Shown in pieces: positions 21,071 through 33,959 of a stretch of DNA of 64,000 bases. Below the pieces are notes generated by a model that did no database searches, was not told the DNA's origin, and saw only the letters and a list, made by a program, of their open reading frames with translations. Position 1 is the stretch's first letter. Every line of letters starts with the position of its first letter. The position numbers and the translations under genes were made by a program. Source of the DNA: Isoetes taiwanensis (Eukaryota > Streptophyta > Lycopodiopsida > Isoetales > Isoetaceae); assembly GCA_021234155.1 (NCBI GenBank), contig JAJEKV010000001.1:31634177-31698176 (forward strand), read 5' to 3'.

Positions 21071-22545
21071 TAATTAATTAATCACGCCCACGTTGGACCT
21101 TGAAGGCCATGGAGCGAACAGACATACAGTATTGTTCACAATATAATAGAATAGAATATACATTAACGTCCCTCAGGCCGTGAGGCCCCCGGACTTGTGT
21201 AGCATCCTGCGAGCCCCCAAAAGGTGCTGCCAGCAAACAGACGCATAGGTTTATGTAGCCATCTAGCGGGCTTCACTTGTTCTTTGTAATACCCGCATCG
21301 TGCTTATAGCTGGCTTCTTGGCCATACACAATGCATCGTTATAAACAGTTTTGAACTGTACTTTGTGGGCCCCTCTGATTCGCCTCAACAGTGCTTATCA
21401 GATTGTTAGCCCTCTCTCTTTGTGCACCCCCCGGTGTCTTATTATCATCTCCTTTATGGCTTCTCGCTATGTCTGTGAGTGCCTCTTCTTTGTCCATCAG
21501 TGCTGGGAGTGGGAGGTCCCACCTGACCTTGTTAAATTTGGACCTTATGTCTGTGTACACCGGGCATTCCTTGACCATATGTGCTTCGTCCTCTATTTTT
21601 CCTGTGTCACATATTAAATGATTAAACTCTGCTCTATCTATTTTTCTCCATCTATCTTTCTCAATTCGGTCGTGGCTCCCCATTACGAACACGCTAACGC
21701 GTTCCTCTGTTGCTCTCAAAGACGCGTTACTTTTGTATGTGATATGTCCTATCTGTCCCCCTGGATTGAAGGCTCCCAATAGCCATTCTGCTTTAGGTCC
21801 TGTGTGCTATGCTAGCCAGCTCCTCATTGCCTTGCCTGTCCATTCTTCGTCCCATCCATCCGCCTGTATAATATGGCTTAGCTGCATCCCCATGCTTGCC
21901 GTCCACTTTGCCACTTCGTTAAACCATCCCTTGCCTGTTACTATGTGTTGCTTTGCTGATTCCTCTATTGCCAATGACGATTGTTTGTCCTCTTTTCCAT
22001 AACTGTTGTCCTTTATTAGGTACCTGATTGTTCTTTCCCATGCTCTTACTTCCATTGGCTTTTCCCCTGTTTCATATATGATTGTTGCTAATGATGTACC
22101 TGCCTTCACCTGGAATTCCTGTCCGTGCCATTGCCTCAGTATTCCTTCCTGTTTTTCCCATTTCTTCTCTGGTAGACCTGGCCCCCATGTCTCACATCCG
22201 TACAGTTGTGTTGATGCTACTAATGTGCTAAATAGGTATGTTTTGATTTCCCAGTTGGTGATCCTGCTGTTGTTACAGTAATTCATCATGATGTAGTAAT
22301 TGCCTATCGCTGCTTGGAATCTGTTGTCTGCCACTTCCCCCACCATGTGTGTCATATCCCAAATACCTGTACCCTGTGGTTTCCTCTAGTTCTTTTGATA
22401 GTGGGTTTGTGACTTTGGTGCACCAATCGGAGGATTAGATCCTCACTGTCTTGGTGTACGGTTGGGGAGTTGTCTCCCACTATCCCGTACTTGGCAACCT
22501 CTGTTTTTCCACTTTCATTTTATGGGCCAGAGAAGTTGATGTCTG
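21000..22545 (-). mobile_element. LINE family C, 5'-truncated, inserted in the composite repeat
   Basis: Minus-strand frames give the post-RT part of a non-LTR retrotransposon: KTEVAKYG, a YLGYDTH-like segment, YLFSTLVASTQLYGCETWG (21807-22355), then a C-terminal Cys-His cluster CDTGKIEDEAHMVKECP (21339-21779). The RT palm with YADD is absent, so the copy is truncated at its 5' end as is usual after target-primed insertion. The 3' tail, reading minus, is a (TTA)n/(TTAAT)n microsatellite at 21021-21080. Frame breaks between the two ORFs show decay. Confidence 0.85.
21003..21081. repeat. AATAG/AAT/TTAA microsatellite (LINE tail)
   Basis: (aatag)n, then about 16 aat units, then (taat)n, at the 3' end of LINE C. 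Confidence 0.95.
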
Positions 22546-23949
22546 TTGCTTTAGGATCTTAGACTCGATCAACGATCAAGATCTCACCATATAAAAGCAA
22601 TATGAGCCGTAGGATCTATTACATATAATTCCCAAAGCCACGTGGACCGTAGGATGTGTCCCCAAGCCACGTGAGCCGTCGGATCTCAGACCGACGGTCA
22701 GGATCAGATCAATCTGGACCGTAGGACCACGGTACACATATTATATGTAAACTCCCAGGCCATCTGGGCCGTAGGATACGTCCCAAACTCACATGAGCCG
22801 TCGGATCTCGAACGGACGGTCGGATAAGCGCGAAACATAAGAACATATATAGATCAAAAGATCAGATATACAAGAAAATTAATACGTCCTACGGTGCATG
22901 TTCGTGTTTTAGCATGTTCCTACGGCGCAAGTTCCTATCGGCGCATGCTTCAGAACATTACAGAGAATTAGAGTTTAAACTTTTTATTTTGGTCCTGAGG
23001 TGCTTACTCATATTGTTAATTTACGCATGTGGTGCTTGTGCACCTGTATCTACAATATTCTAGAAAATACTTTTGAAAACTTTCTATTTTGAGTTTGAGG
23101 TGCTTAGGATCTCTAGAACATTCTAGAGTCCCTATAATATTCAAAGACATTCTATTTGGATGGTTTGCAGGCTTTCAAAAAAACTTTCTAGTAGGATATG
23201 TTAAGTCTATCTCGAATATTATAGAACTTTCTAGATTATCCTACAACACCTTAATAAAAAAGCTTTCTATTTATAAATTGAGGTGCCTATCCACAAGCAT
23301 GTAAACCATTTTAAAGCATTCTATTTTGGCTCTTTGCGCATACTACAACATTCCAAAATATTTTATTTTGGATCTCATGCAAATCTAGAACATTAGAGAA
23401 TTTTCTAAAACTATCTAAATTATTATAGAACATTCTATTTTGATTTTCACAAATTAAAAAAAAAAAGGAACTTTGTATTTTTAGGTGCTTACCCACGACT
23501 AAATATTCTAGAACAATCAAGAACAGTCTAGAATATTTTAGAACTTCGTAGAACTTAGATTCCCTTGGGTTCTGTAAGAATTTATTGAGATTCTTCTAGA
23601 TTCCCTTAGATTTTATGAGATTGCCCTTGGGTCCCTTACAGTGTATGAGATTCAAATAGATTCTATGAAGATTCCCCTAGATACTCTAAGACTTTATCAA
23701 GATTCCCTTAGATTCCCTTAGATTTTATGAAGATACCCTTAGATTCCCCTAGATTTTGAGAGATCTCCTCAAACTTATATTTTGAGGTTTTCTTAGATTC
23801 CCTTAGATTCTCTTAGATTCCTTTAAATTCTAAAACTTTCTAGAACATTCTAGGACTTTCAGAAATATTCTAAAACTTTCAAAACATCCTAGAACTTCCT
23901 GGAATTATTTTCTTAGATTCCCTACGTTCCCGTAGATTCCCTTGCATTT

Positions 23950-24026
23950 TAGAGCTCTCTAGAACTTTCTAGAAACTTCTAGAATACTTTGGAACTTTCT
24001 AGAACTTTCTACACCATTCTGGAATT
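23950..24026. promoter_or_regulatory. Heat-shock-element-like array (copy 3)
   Basis: In 5-bp phase from 23962 to 24024: GAA TTC GAA TTC GAA ttt GAA TTC GAA TTC acc TTC GAA, eleven of thirteen positions matching the HSF geometry. Confidence 0.55.
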
Positions 24027-24221
24027 TTCAAGAAGGATTCCTTTAGACGCGCTCAAGATTCTCTTATATTCTTTTTCTTTTTTTTGAACTTTCTAGAATA
24101 TTTTGTAATTCTAGAGCTTTCTAGAGCCTTCTAGAACTATCTAGAACATTATATTCTGTTTTATTTTAATTGGATCATTACCTTTAAGTATATTAAAACA
24201 TTAATTATTTTATTGAATTAA

Positions 24222-24283
24222 TGCTTAGTCTAGTAGTTAGAATAGGGGGTTTTGAGGGCAATGACCAGGGTTCAAATTCCCCA
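24222..24283 (+). ncRNA. tRNA-like SINE head in copy 3 (degenerate)
   Basis: A-box TAGTCTAGTAGTTAG and B-box GGTTCAAATTCC, each with one or two changes from copy 2. Confidence 0.6.
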
Positions 24284-24889
24284 AACAACATAAAAAATTT
24301 AAAAGCCTCTCCTTAAGGGCTTAGCATTCTAACATGAGCCGTAGAATCTTGCACCCAATCAAGGGCTGAGCCGTAGAATCTTACACCCAATCAAGGGCCG
24401 AGATCGTGCCATGTGGCAAAAATTTAAAGCAACACGAGCTGTAGAATCCTGGATCGACGATCAAGATCAAGAACAACTTGGACCGTAGGATCTATTACAT
24501 ATAATTTCTAAAGCCACGTGCACCATAGGATATGTTCCCAAGCAACGTGAGCCATAGGATCTCAGATCGACGATCAGGATCAAATCAACCTGGACCGTAG
24601 GATCGATTACATATAATTCCCAAAGCCATGTGCACCGTAGGATGTGCCCCCAAGCAACATAAGCCATAGGATCTCGGACCGACGATCAGGATCAAATCAA
24701 CCTGGACCGTAGGATCACTTACATATAATCTATATACAAACTCACAAGGCATCTGGGCCATAGGATATGTCCCAAAGCCACGTGAGTCGTAGGATCTCGA
24801 ATGGACGGTCGGATTGAGTGGGACAAACATAAGAACATATATATGTTAGATGTTAGATAGATATATATACATGTCAAGTGTGTGCCCGA

Positions 24890-25850
24890 GGACATAGCTG
24901 ATCTCGCATATCCATGACCTCCTGAAGGTATGATCCTAGCGTCCGTACGGAAGCTGTGCTCAATGTTACATATAGCGGCTAACCAGACCTTACCAATTCA
25001 GCATAGCTGGATAGCTTTGAAGGGTATGACATTCATCCTCAACGACTCCTATTTGGCAGCATTGGTAAGGCCGGTTCTGGCGTGGCTTACCAATCTATTT
25101 ACCCATCTGAATTCGAAGATGGTGTGCCACTGCGCGAATAGAGGCAATGAGTCTACGCCGTTTCATAGGGAAATGGGTACGCAGGTAGCATTGCGGGCCC
25201 CATTCCAATGTGGGATTTATGTGGCGCTGGCAGTATGATGTCTTGACCTAGATTTTCCCGAGGCACAGTGTCAAAGGCCTTCGCAAAGTCCACGAAGCAA
25301 CAATATAAATCATGCTGCAGTTCCTGCTATCTTCAACCAGAGTCTGCAGCCTGAACATGACGCCAATGATTGAGTATCGGGGCCTGAATCCTGCCTGAGT
25401 GACGGCCCGCATCTCTGTTGCCTCTGCCAGCACATCAATTGCTGCTCGAGAATCCCGACTAGCTGTTTTGCAAATATCGAACTGACCATGATTGTTCAGT
25501 AATTGGCTGGACAGTGCGGGTCATCTGTCTTATAGATGGGAACAACTGTGCTATTGGTCCACTGCAGTGGGAAGCCTTTCTGTAACGCCTTATTGAAAAA
25601 GGCGGTCAGCACCGGTATTATGAATGCCCCTGCCCACTTGAGCAATTCTGCCTACAGACCATCTAGGTCTGGCGCTTTCCCATTGGCAAGGCGCTGTAAG
25701 CCTTGGTGCACGTCTAGCTTTGTGATTTCCAGCACTGGGCCTTCTTACAGGGGTAATGTTGCTTGTGCACCATGAGGGTCATATAGCTGTTGCAAATATT
25801 ACCTCCACTGCTCGGGAGTGATGTTCCCTGCTTATGACTAGTTTTGGGTT
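24890..25850 (-). mobile_element. LINE family B fragment
   Basis: The minus strand contains the RT start region TQAGFRPRYSIIGVMFRLQT at 25248-25433 followed by an AFDTVP-like segment, the same family as the + strand LINE at 27.7-30.25 kb (CCFVDFAKAFDTVPREKLW). The DNA at 25500-25760 matches, in inverse, the pre-RT part of that copy. Short and heavily broken. Confidence 0.75.
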
Positions 25851-26129
25851 TTGAAGTTACATTCCGATATCAGTGACGAGGTTTGGGGCTACCTCCACCT
25901 CCCTTGACTCCCCATTGTATTGATATTTTCCTATTAATATAAATTGCTTTTGTCCTTCAAAAAGAAAAGAAAAAAATTGCTTTAAAAGAGCTTGTTGTAT
26001 TTTAAAAGAATTATGGCATATTATGTGGCATTGTAGGGCTAAAAAAATTAACAATTTTATTGGAACTCATAAAGGAGCTCAAACTTAGACCTAAAGAAAT
26101 GCAGTTTGCATATTAAGTTCGCATGCAGG

Positions 26130-26370
26130 CATGGAATAATTTAAGGGCTAAACTTAGCTATTTGGCGATTTTTATGCGCATTTTCAAAAAAAGTTGGCTA
26201 AAGTAAATGGAAAAACTTGAGAAAAAAAAATAGTAATTTTAGCTTAACTTTTTTCGTGCCCACACCAGCCTTCAATCTCTTTAGCCAATTGCTATCCACA
26301 AAACAAATGACTAAAGTAAGTGGAAACAATTGAAAAAAAGTATTGTAATTTTAGCTTAATGTTTTCCATT
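26130..26370. repeat. Imperfect tandem duplication
   Basis: A ~115-bp unit ending tagtaattttagcttaa occurs twice (ends near 26245 and 26360). Confidence 0.65.
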
Positions 26371-26399
26371 GATCACACCACAGAAATTTTTGGGATGAA

Positions 26400-27690
26400 T
26401 TTTGGGTTAGTTTTGCTAAGCGTTAGAAAGTATGAGAGGAAAAATGTGTAGAGTTTAGCTAAACCACAGAAAGTTTGGGGATTCGCGTTCATCCTGGACG
26501 TGATCCATGGCTGCCGCCGATACCCCATAGGAACTTGAGTCTGTCGTGGCAGCACACTCGAACAAGTTTAGCTCAAGCCATTATGGCTAATAAAATATAT
26601 GGGATTAGTCATGTATTCCATGTATGCAGGAACATGCTGTGTCCAAATCTTCGTTTCATAAGCAGAGGAAATACACCTCTAGCCTAACATGTTTTTGGTC
26701 AATTGAATAAAGGCTTTGCCAGAACTTGGAAAATAAATGAAAATATGCATTTTCTTCCAACCATCTAGGTAGATATGCTATCGCACTGCCCATGAGAGAT
26801 GCAGTTGATGTACTGCAGTTGATATACTACCTAGACAGTTCGGTGGCTAAAAGGAATGTCCTTTTTATTGGATTTTGCATGTAACAATTAGATAGGTTAG
26901 TCTTCATGTCATAGGCAATAACAGTGATAGCAAAAGGCTCTGGAATGAAATTTGTGTTCATATTGCGAGATTAAGAACACAAAAGGATTCAAGAAGTTTC
27001 CATACGTTCCTGCTTATTCCAAGATTTTCAAGCGCAAGAATCTCAGAAATAAGAAGCAGTCGTACCTTTGTTAACGAGACTGAAAGATTGCCCAACTCTA
27101 TTGGTGGGAATGGTTCTACCATCTTTTTTTCCTATCATCAATGCTAATAATACAAGGTAAAGTAGACAGCGACTAGGCCCTAGAATCAATTGGAAGTACC
27201 TATATTTGGCCAAATCCCCAAGCAAAAAAACAATGACCCAATGTCTTGAGGCATTGTTCCCCTATCAATCTCACACAACTGCTCCTTAGGATCCTTTGGA
27301 ATCTTTGAAGAAGACTGGGACGGTGAATCCTAATCCTCCTCCTCCTCCTGGTGTTTGATCCTGGGCCTCCCTTGAGAGGGAGGTTCCTTCCATTGACCTT
27401 CTCATAAGAGGGTTTGGCTCCATGGGATGACATCCCCCGCACCTTCTGTTAGAGTTCCCTTTTCAATTTGTACAATAAAAAGGAAAACCTTTTGCCTTGC
27501 CCTACCTTCTCTCTCTAGCACCTTAGGATACTCTCTCTAGAGGGCTATGCTTACACCCTCTCACTAGGGTTTTGCTTCTAGATCGCTAAATGATGTGCGT
27601 ACGATGTTTTTGAGTTTCTATTTTGAATTCTAAGCATCCAAAACATCCTATGAGCAACACTTCTCTTTCGCTTATTCTCTCACGGGGGTT
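26400..27690. other. No gene recognised
   Basis: Only short frames without recognisable products; includes ctcctcctcctcctgg around 27335. Confidence 0.5.
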
Positions 27691-30250
27691 TTGCTTCCAG
27701 GCCTAAAATACTGTGCGCATTCTGCCGCCACCCGCACGCCGCATGCTGCTTCCACATCTATTGCCCCACTTCTACCGCCACCATCGAATCTGCAGCTCTT
27801 GCCAGTAAATAGGAATTATGCCTCTGCATGGTCTTCTGGAATTGTTAGGGCTTCTTATGGCATAAGGGAGATAGTCCCAACTTGGTTGCTATAGATATGG
27901 ACCTCATCTTCCTCATGGAAATATGGGAGCATGCAGGACACAGGCTACCCAACTTGCCAATATACTAGCGCTACTCAAATCTTCAATGACTGCACAAGGA
28001 AGTGAGGACACGGAAAGGGTTGGGGGGTTGTTACTACCGGACAACCCTGGTACAATCAATCTCCCTGTGCAAGATGGAAAAGCGCAACTGATACATGTAG
28101 ATGCACATGCAAAACTATAGTGGCGGCCCTCTTTTTGTGGCGCCCTGCTACTTCCCACATGCTGAGAGCAACTTCTATCACCTCCACCCAGATGTGGATA
28201 GGCTGCACTCATATGTCAATCTATATGATGACATACAGCAGCACAAGCAGTTGGGTAGTGTCATACTCCTTGGAGACCCTATATCGATCTATATGATGAC
28301 ATACAACAACATAAGCAGCTGGGTAGTGTCGTACTCCTTAGAGACTTCAATGCAGGCACCGGGGTGGAACATTCCATGAGATTTGACCCTTTCACTGAAG
28401 ACGTGTTGCAGCTACACCCTGCAGAAGGAGCTTGGCCATGGACATCAGATGACAATCAGGTGACGCTCTATGGTAGGTAGTTATTTTTGCTCTGCAATAT
28501 ATTTGACCTTGTAATTTGCCCCTTCTCCCCCATTCGTACTTGCATGCAGGAGAACCAGGGGGGCGATGGCCTATATATTGGTGGTTGAGCAGGATATACA
28601 TGTGATCAAGCACTTCCAGGTGGGAACAGATAGTAGGGATGAAGGTTGACTCAAACTACCTGCGACTTTACTTGCAACTGGCTTGGCAGATTATGTGCGA
28701 CGACTTCTTATATACCTCATCTGCGATTAGATTATGAACATGCAAGACCTTCTAGTGAAGGGTGCTCGGAAATGCAGTACAACCTACATGGAACATCACT
28801 CCCGAGCAATGGGGGCAATACATGCAGCAGCTTTACAATCCTCAGGATGCACGAGCAACATTATCCTCGCAGGAAGTCCCGGTGCTGGAAATCACAGAGG
28901 CAAATGTGGTCTAGGGCTTATAGCATCTTGCCAATGGGAAAGTGCCAGACCTGGATGGTATGCAGGCAGAGTTGCTCAAGTGGACAGGACCATCTATAAT
29001 ATCGGTACTAACCGCCTTGTTCAACGAAATGTTGCAGGAGGTTTTCTCCCTGCATTGACTACTAGCATAGTTGTTCCCATCTACGAGGTAGGTGACTTGC
29101 ACTGCCCAGCCAATTAACGAACAAGCATGGTCAGTTCGATATTTGCAAAATTGTTGGTCGGGATTCTCGAGCAGCAGTTGACGAGCTGGAAGGAGGCAAT
29201 AGAGCTGTGGGGCCTCAACAAACAGAATTCACGCCTCATCACTCAAATATTGATAACATCTTTTGCAGACTCTTTTGCAGACAAGACGAACCGTCGGCAA
29301 GTCCTGTATTGTTGCTTTGTGGACTTTGCCAAGGCCTTTGACACTGTGCCTCGAGAAAAGCTATGGGCAAGATTGCGACAGTCGGGGGTCCCTGAAGATC
29401 TGTGGGATGCAGTGTATAGGTTATATTAGACATGCTCAGGCTGGTTGCAGCCGACAGGCCAACCATTCGATAGCAGTATTAGGGTCTGTTAGGGATGCCC
29501 TCTCTCTGCAACACTGTTTGGGCTTTACATTGCTCAATTGGAGCGTTGGCTTACTGGCAATGGGGGCGATAGAGCTCATCTCTGCACCAGATCACCAGGC
29601 AGCTAATATATGCTGATGATATAGACCTCTTAGCTTAAACTTCAGTGGACATGCAACGCCATCTCGATGCCCTGGACACATTCTGCCATGTACCTCAACC
29701 TGGCCAAGATTAAGGTGGCCCTCATATCATCCTCATGTCAGTCAAGGGTCCCCTCCTTCAGTTACCAGGGAAAAACATGAAAGTAGCACCCACCTACAAA
29801 TATTTGGGAGTGGAGTTTCCTTCTAATATGCACTGGGACGCTTCCATCTGGTTACGGGCGACAGTGGGCTGGAAGGCACTATATGCAATATAGAACAACG
29901 GTCACAGAGTAGAGTTGTATGATTGGGCCCATCCGTTGCACCTATTTAGGGTCTTAGTGGAGCGCGTCCTTTTATACAGGGTCGAAGATTGGGGTTCGAT
30001 GGTATCCCTCGCTACCTGGAATGACTTAGGCAGGTGCAGAAAGCCTTCTTAGCATGGGCATTGGGGTGAAGCCCATGGTCCCATTCCCATATCAAATCCT
30101 ATTGTAGGAGACAAGTTTCTTGCCTCTTTAGAGTGCGGCACTTGATCTCCACATCGGCTACTTTCAGAAGGTGATCAATATGGACGATGCTCGTCTCCCT
30201 AACCTAGCTTATACCGTGGCAATGGGGCTGCAACGCCAAGCAGGGTAAAT
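27690..30250 (+). mobile_element. LINE family B, decayed
   Basis: Plus strand: an endonuclease piece VVLLRDFNAGTGVE near 28330, a pre-RT region (28650-29110), RT motifs YCCFVDFAKAFDTVPREKLW (29309-29429), QLIYADDIDLLA near 29600, then YLGVEFPSNMHWDASIW near 29800 and a terminal region to about 30246. Inside the endonuclease part a ~72-bp segment (tctatatgatgacatacaac...gtgt) is tandemly duplicated at 28219-28345. Many stops and frame changes, so it is dead. Confidence 0.85.
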
Positions 30251-32150
30251 TCTAAGGGCACAAAATTTTTATTATCAAAATTATGGCTGGCTAGAATTAA
30301 ACAAATATAAAGCTCCTTGCATTTTTGAATGGTTAATCACATTCATAGAAGTTCATAGAAATTATTGTGATGATATAGCTTGCAATTTAATTCCACACAT
30401 TTTTTGAGAGATTTTCTTGTCATGATACCGCTTGCACTTTAATTCCACACAATTTTTGAGAATTTTTTAGCATATACAGCTTTCAATTTAATTACATCCA
30501 ATAAAATACACGCAAAGGTTACTATGGAAAAAAAATTGTGTCGTTATTGATGTCCATCATTTTAAAAATTTCAAATGTCAGGTCATAAAAAATTAAAGAC
30601 TTATTAGTACAACATCCTTTAATCGCAACTGTCAAATGGATAGGAAACTTTGCTTCGATGTAGCAAAGCTAAAGAGTGAATAATACTATCTCCAAGACGA
30701 GGTAAAGAGCAAATATTATCTCAAAAGACAAGTTAAAAGAGCAATGCACTATCTTTTCTTTAAATACCTATTACAGAATCTAAAGAAACATTCAAATAAT
30801 GCCAATTTGAACAAAGCCACGATAATACCGAGTCGAGCTTGCTTATGTATCAAAGAAGCGGACATATCCAAAAGTTGTTGGAATCAGAAGTGGGTTACAT
30901 CATGCTCTACTATGGTCATAAACGCAAAGCATATTTGAGCATTGAAAATGTAATATGAAAACAAAAAAACAAGATACTTTATCTATGAGCCTAGAAGAAA
31001 AGGCAGAGAATGAGCTAGTGCAACTGCAGAAATCACATAAGTTGACACTACATGTAAATGATGGTCCAGATGATAGTGTGGTTAACAGTTATGTGCAAAG
31101 TGTGTGCAATTTACAATCTAATTTATATTCCTGCTGTCAACATGAATAACCAAAAATGCCAGAAGATGTCATGGTGGAGAGCCCACATGATTAGTCAAGA
31201 CATGCCTCTTTTTAATGTGGAAGAAGAAACGGTTACATTAATAATGAGGTTGATGTACCACCCATGGGAGTCAATGATCCACAACTTCCATCTAAATATT
31301 TTACTAAATATATGGAGATTGTGTAGTACTGGCTTGACAAAGCCATTTGCAATGGCAAGAAAGACACATGCAAGCATGGCATTAATAGGCATGAGGCATG
31401 AATGACAAGAATACTATATCCGGTGATTATTTTGACACTTGTGATGCTATATGGAAAAATACCTGGAAAACAGACATCAAACCAAACATTTCTAATTTTT
31501 AACTTGTAATAGAGCATCAAATTCTTAGTAACTAGCATTATTTATGAATGTTCGATACATCCAAGACCTTCCATGCCAGCACTTAAAGAACCACAACACA
31601 CAAAAATAAGCAACTTTGATGGCACCGATGCACTTAACATTTAATCCAAGATATTACTACATGATTATGTAACGAAGATTTTCGTACCGCATTAAACAAA
31701 TTTGCACACAGAACTAGCATCTACATCCAAGCTACCACTTGCAAACACCTGGAAACAAGTAAAACAACCATAATTTTGTATGCATAAAAGCCTGCTTGTT
31801 AATCAAGAAATGTGATGTGTATCTTCTCTTCAATTGCATCATCAATAGCATCTCACTAGTGTGGTGTTGGATTAATACCAGTAAGATTACATGCTCTATC
31901 ATGTAGTAAGATTATAGATCACTCTGCTGCAGTCTGTACCAAGCACCAGACACTAAGATAAACAACATTATTCTGACGGTGTCCCAAGCAATCCCTTTAG
32001 AAAAAGAGAAGCATTGGGATATGGATATATATGATAAATTAAAGCCCAAAGAAGAAGGGGCGTAATGATGGCCTTGTGAAATGGAAAGCAATGTTGAATC
32101 AACTGCATCAACAACTCAAGGTAGAAGAATCATCCTTACTAATGAGAATC
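30250..32150. other. AT-rich, no gene recognised
   Basis: Contains two short plus frames (30955-31149 and 31058-31405) with helical, Lys/Glu-rich text but no recognisable family. Confidence 0.5.
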
Positions 32151-32154
32151 CTCC

Positions 32155-32775
32155 AATAAACTTTGATATCACCACAAACTATTAACATCCAACATATAAA
32201 AATTAAATCCCCCAACACATAACAACCATTGACATTAACAACCAACACATAACTACCATTGACATTAATTAACATAACCATTGGGTCCAACACATTTAAA
32301 TTAAAATCCCCCTTAAACCCCCTTTGGTTTGGGTGCATATTCACACGGGTGGTGACTCCGGGCAACGAGAGCTGTTGGATAGGCATATTCACCCCTTATT
32401 CCTTAATCTATACCGTACGTAAAGTTCCTCGTTTGTGGGGTATGCAAGTACAAAATTTGCTATACTGTATAATAAGATTCGTAAAATACTATAAGATTTC
32501 AAGCGGAATACTATATGGTGTTGATTTAAATGCGTGCAAAATACAATTATGAGGGCTCTCGCTGCCCTCGTCACCCCGTGTGAATATGCACCCAAACCAA
32601 AGGGGTTTAAGGGGATTTTAATTTAAATGTGTTGGACCCAATGGTTATGTTAATTAATGTCAATGGTAGTTATGTGTTGGTTGTTAATGTCAATGGTTGT
32701 TATGTGTTGGGGATTTAATTTTATATGTTGATGTTAATAGTTTGTGTTGCAAAAATTTTTGGCCCCTTCGGCCTT
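32155..32775. mobile_element. Foldback (long inverted repeat) element
   Basis: Left arm about 32155-32350 and right arm about 32570-32770 are inverse copies: ccattgacattaattaacat and aaaccccctttggtttgggt on the left appear as atgttaattaatgtcaatgg and acccaaaccaaaggggttt on the right. About 200 bp of unique centre separates them. No ORF; a nonautonomous foldback transposon is the simplest reading. A related one-armed copy is at 14.98-15.4 kb. Confidence 0.85.
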
Positions 32776-33519
32776 AGGGACGTCCCCCTCCCCAGGTGTG
32801 ACAAAAATTTTAGAATTCAAACCGAAAAAAACTAGAATTCATTTGAGGCTTTCATCACACAGTAGCTTTTGAATTTGATCACAATAAAACAAATAGAACA
32901 TAAGTAAAAGTTACCATAAAGATAGAGCAGATTGATCCCATTATTCTCGAAAGTCATAAAGTTTACAACACAAAGAAAACCCTCTCATTATTATGCTACA
33001 TATTGTTACTTCCGCTACAACTATTTCTCTTTCACAATGACACCATTGTTTATCAATCCATATGATTTTGGATGCTCCATCTCTAGCTTAAAGGTAATGC
33101 ATGATTCACCTTACGGTTCGATTAAAGTTCCAAACCTACAATATAAATGTATTCTTGTGGCCACTGTTTGACTGATCTGCGTGACATGGAAAAGGGCGTG
33201 GAATAATCCGCATGTTGTGTGCATAAGAATCCGTTTGTTGATTGAAGCTAAAGGCTGGCTGCTATGAACAATCCGGAAGCCAGACCAAGAGTTGAAAGCA
33301 AACAGAGGGCCTAAACTTGAATCTGCAGCAAATCATAGGAAGGAAACAAAAGGGGGTTTTGCAGCACTACATTGTAGAATCAGGAAACCAATACCTTGTA
33401 AAAAAAACATTATGCTAACTGAAGAAACATTAAAAAACAAATACCTTTGTAAGTGTGAGCAAAAAATCCATCTCGTGGTAGTAAAATCCACTCCGGCAAT
33501 AAGAATCCAAGAGGGCAAG

Positions 33520-33645
33520 TACACATGCACACACATGCACACATGCACATGCACTTGCACTTGCACATGCATATGAACATGCACATGCACACACATGCAC
33601 ATGCATGTGCACATGCACATGCACACACTTGCATAGTGTTCATGC
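33520..33645. repeat. CATGCA/CACATG microsatellite
   Basis: Dense repeats of cacatgcacatgca with minor variants; it opens all frames and produces artefactual Cys/His/Met/Val-rich ORFs. Confidence 0.95.
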
Positions 33646-33691
33646 ACAAACACATGCAGAGAAAGACAACAACCCTCGGATTTTTCCAACC

Positions 33692-33836
33692 AACGAAAAT
33701 CAACGGCCCATAAAGGGTGCACTCTAGAAATACTATTTAGTACACCTCAACGAATACAACAACGAAATCATAGAAAAACCATATGAAAAAGCGTATAAAA
33801 ATCTAAAAGTAACCCCCTGTTATTATGCTACATATT
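33692..33836 (-). repeat. Repeat R4, copy 2 (reverse)
   Basis: Reverse complement of the R4 unit, ending at catatt 33836. It faces copy 3 (35470) across 1.6 kb that contains a LINE fragment, so the two could act as terminal inverted repeats. Confidence 0.85.
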
Positions 33837-33959
33837 GGAGGTGAAAATCCAACATTCCACTGCCTTAAATTTAACGCGCAATCCTCTCCATCTTACACTG
33901 AGGAGCTAATGGAGCGGACATCATGTAAAACATAAGTAATACTAAGAACACATTTAGCC

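Larger units (their letters stand above)
20226..22850 (+). repeat. Composite repeat, copy 2, split by a LINE
   Basis: Starts acaagaaaattaatacgtcctacgg, continues with GATTCCCTTAGATT arrays, TTCTAGAA arrays, the tRNA-like head (20894-20956) and breaks after gagcattcaa at about 20997-21002. It resumes at about 22545 with taggatcttagactcgatc and the ATCCTACGG-type units and ends cataagaacatatata near 22850. Comparison with the unbroken copy 1 shows that 21.0-22.54 kb is an insertion. Confidence 0.8.
22866..24845 (+). repeat. Composite repeat, copy 3
   Basis: Begins acaagaaaattaatacgtcc only about 16-20 bp after the end of copy 2, so the two are head-to-tail. Contains long TTCTAGAA and GATTCCC arrays (23.05-24.17 kb), the tRNA-like head, then a longer set of (A)TCCTACGG-type units (24.34-24.81 kb) and ends aaacataagaacatatatatg. 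Confidence 0.8.

Noticed and set aside
33333-33722. Long overlapping ORFs rich in Cys, His, Met and Val on both strands
   Set aside because: They are translations of the CATGCA/CACATG microsatellite, which has no stops in several frames.
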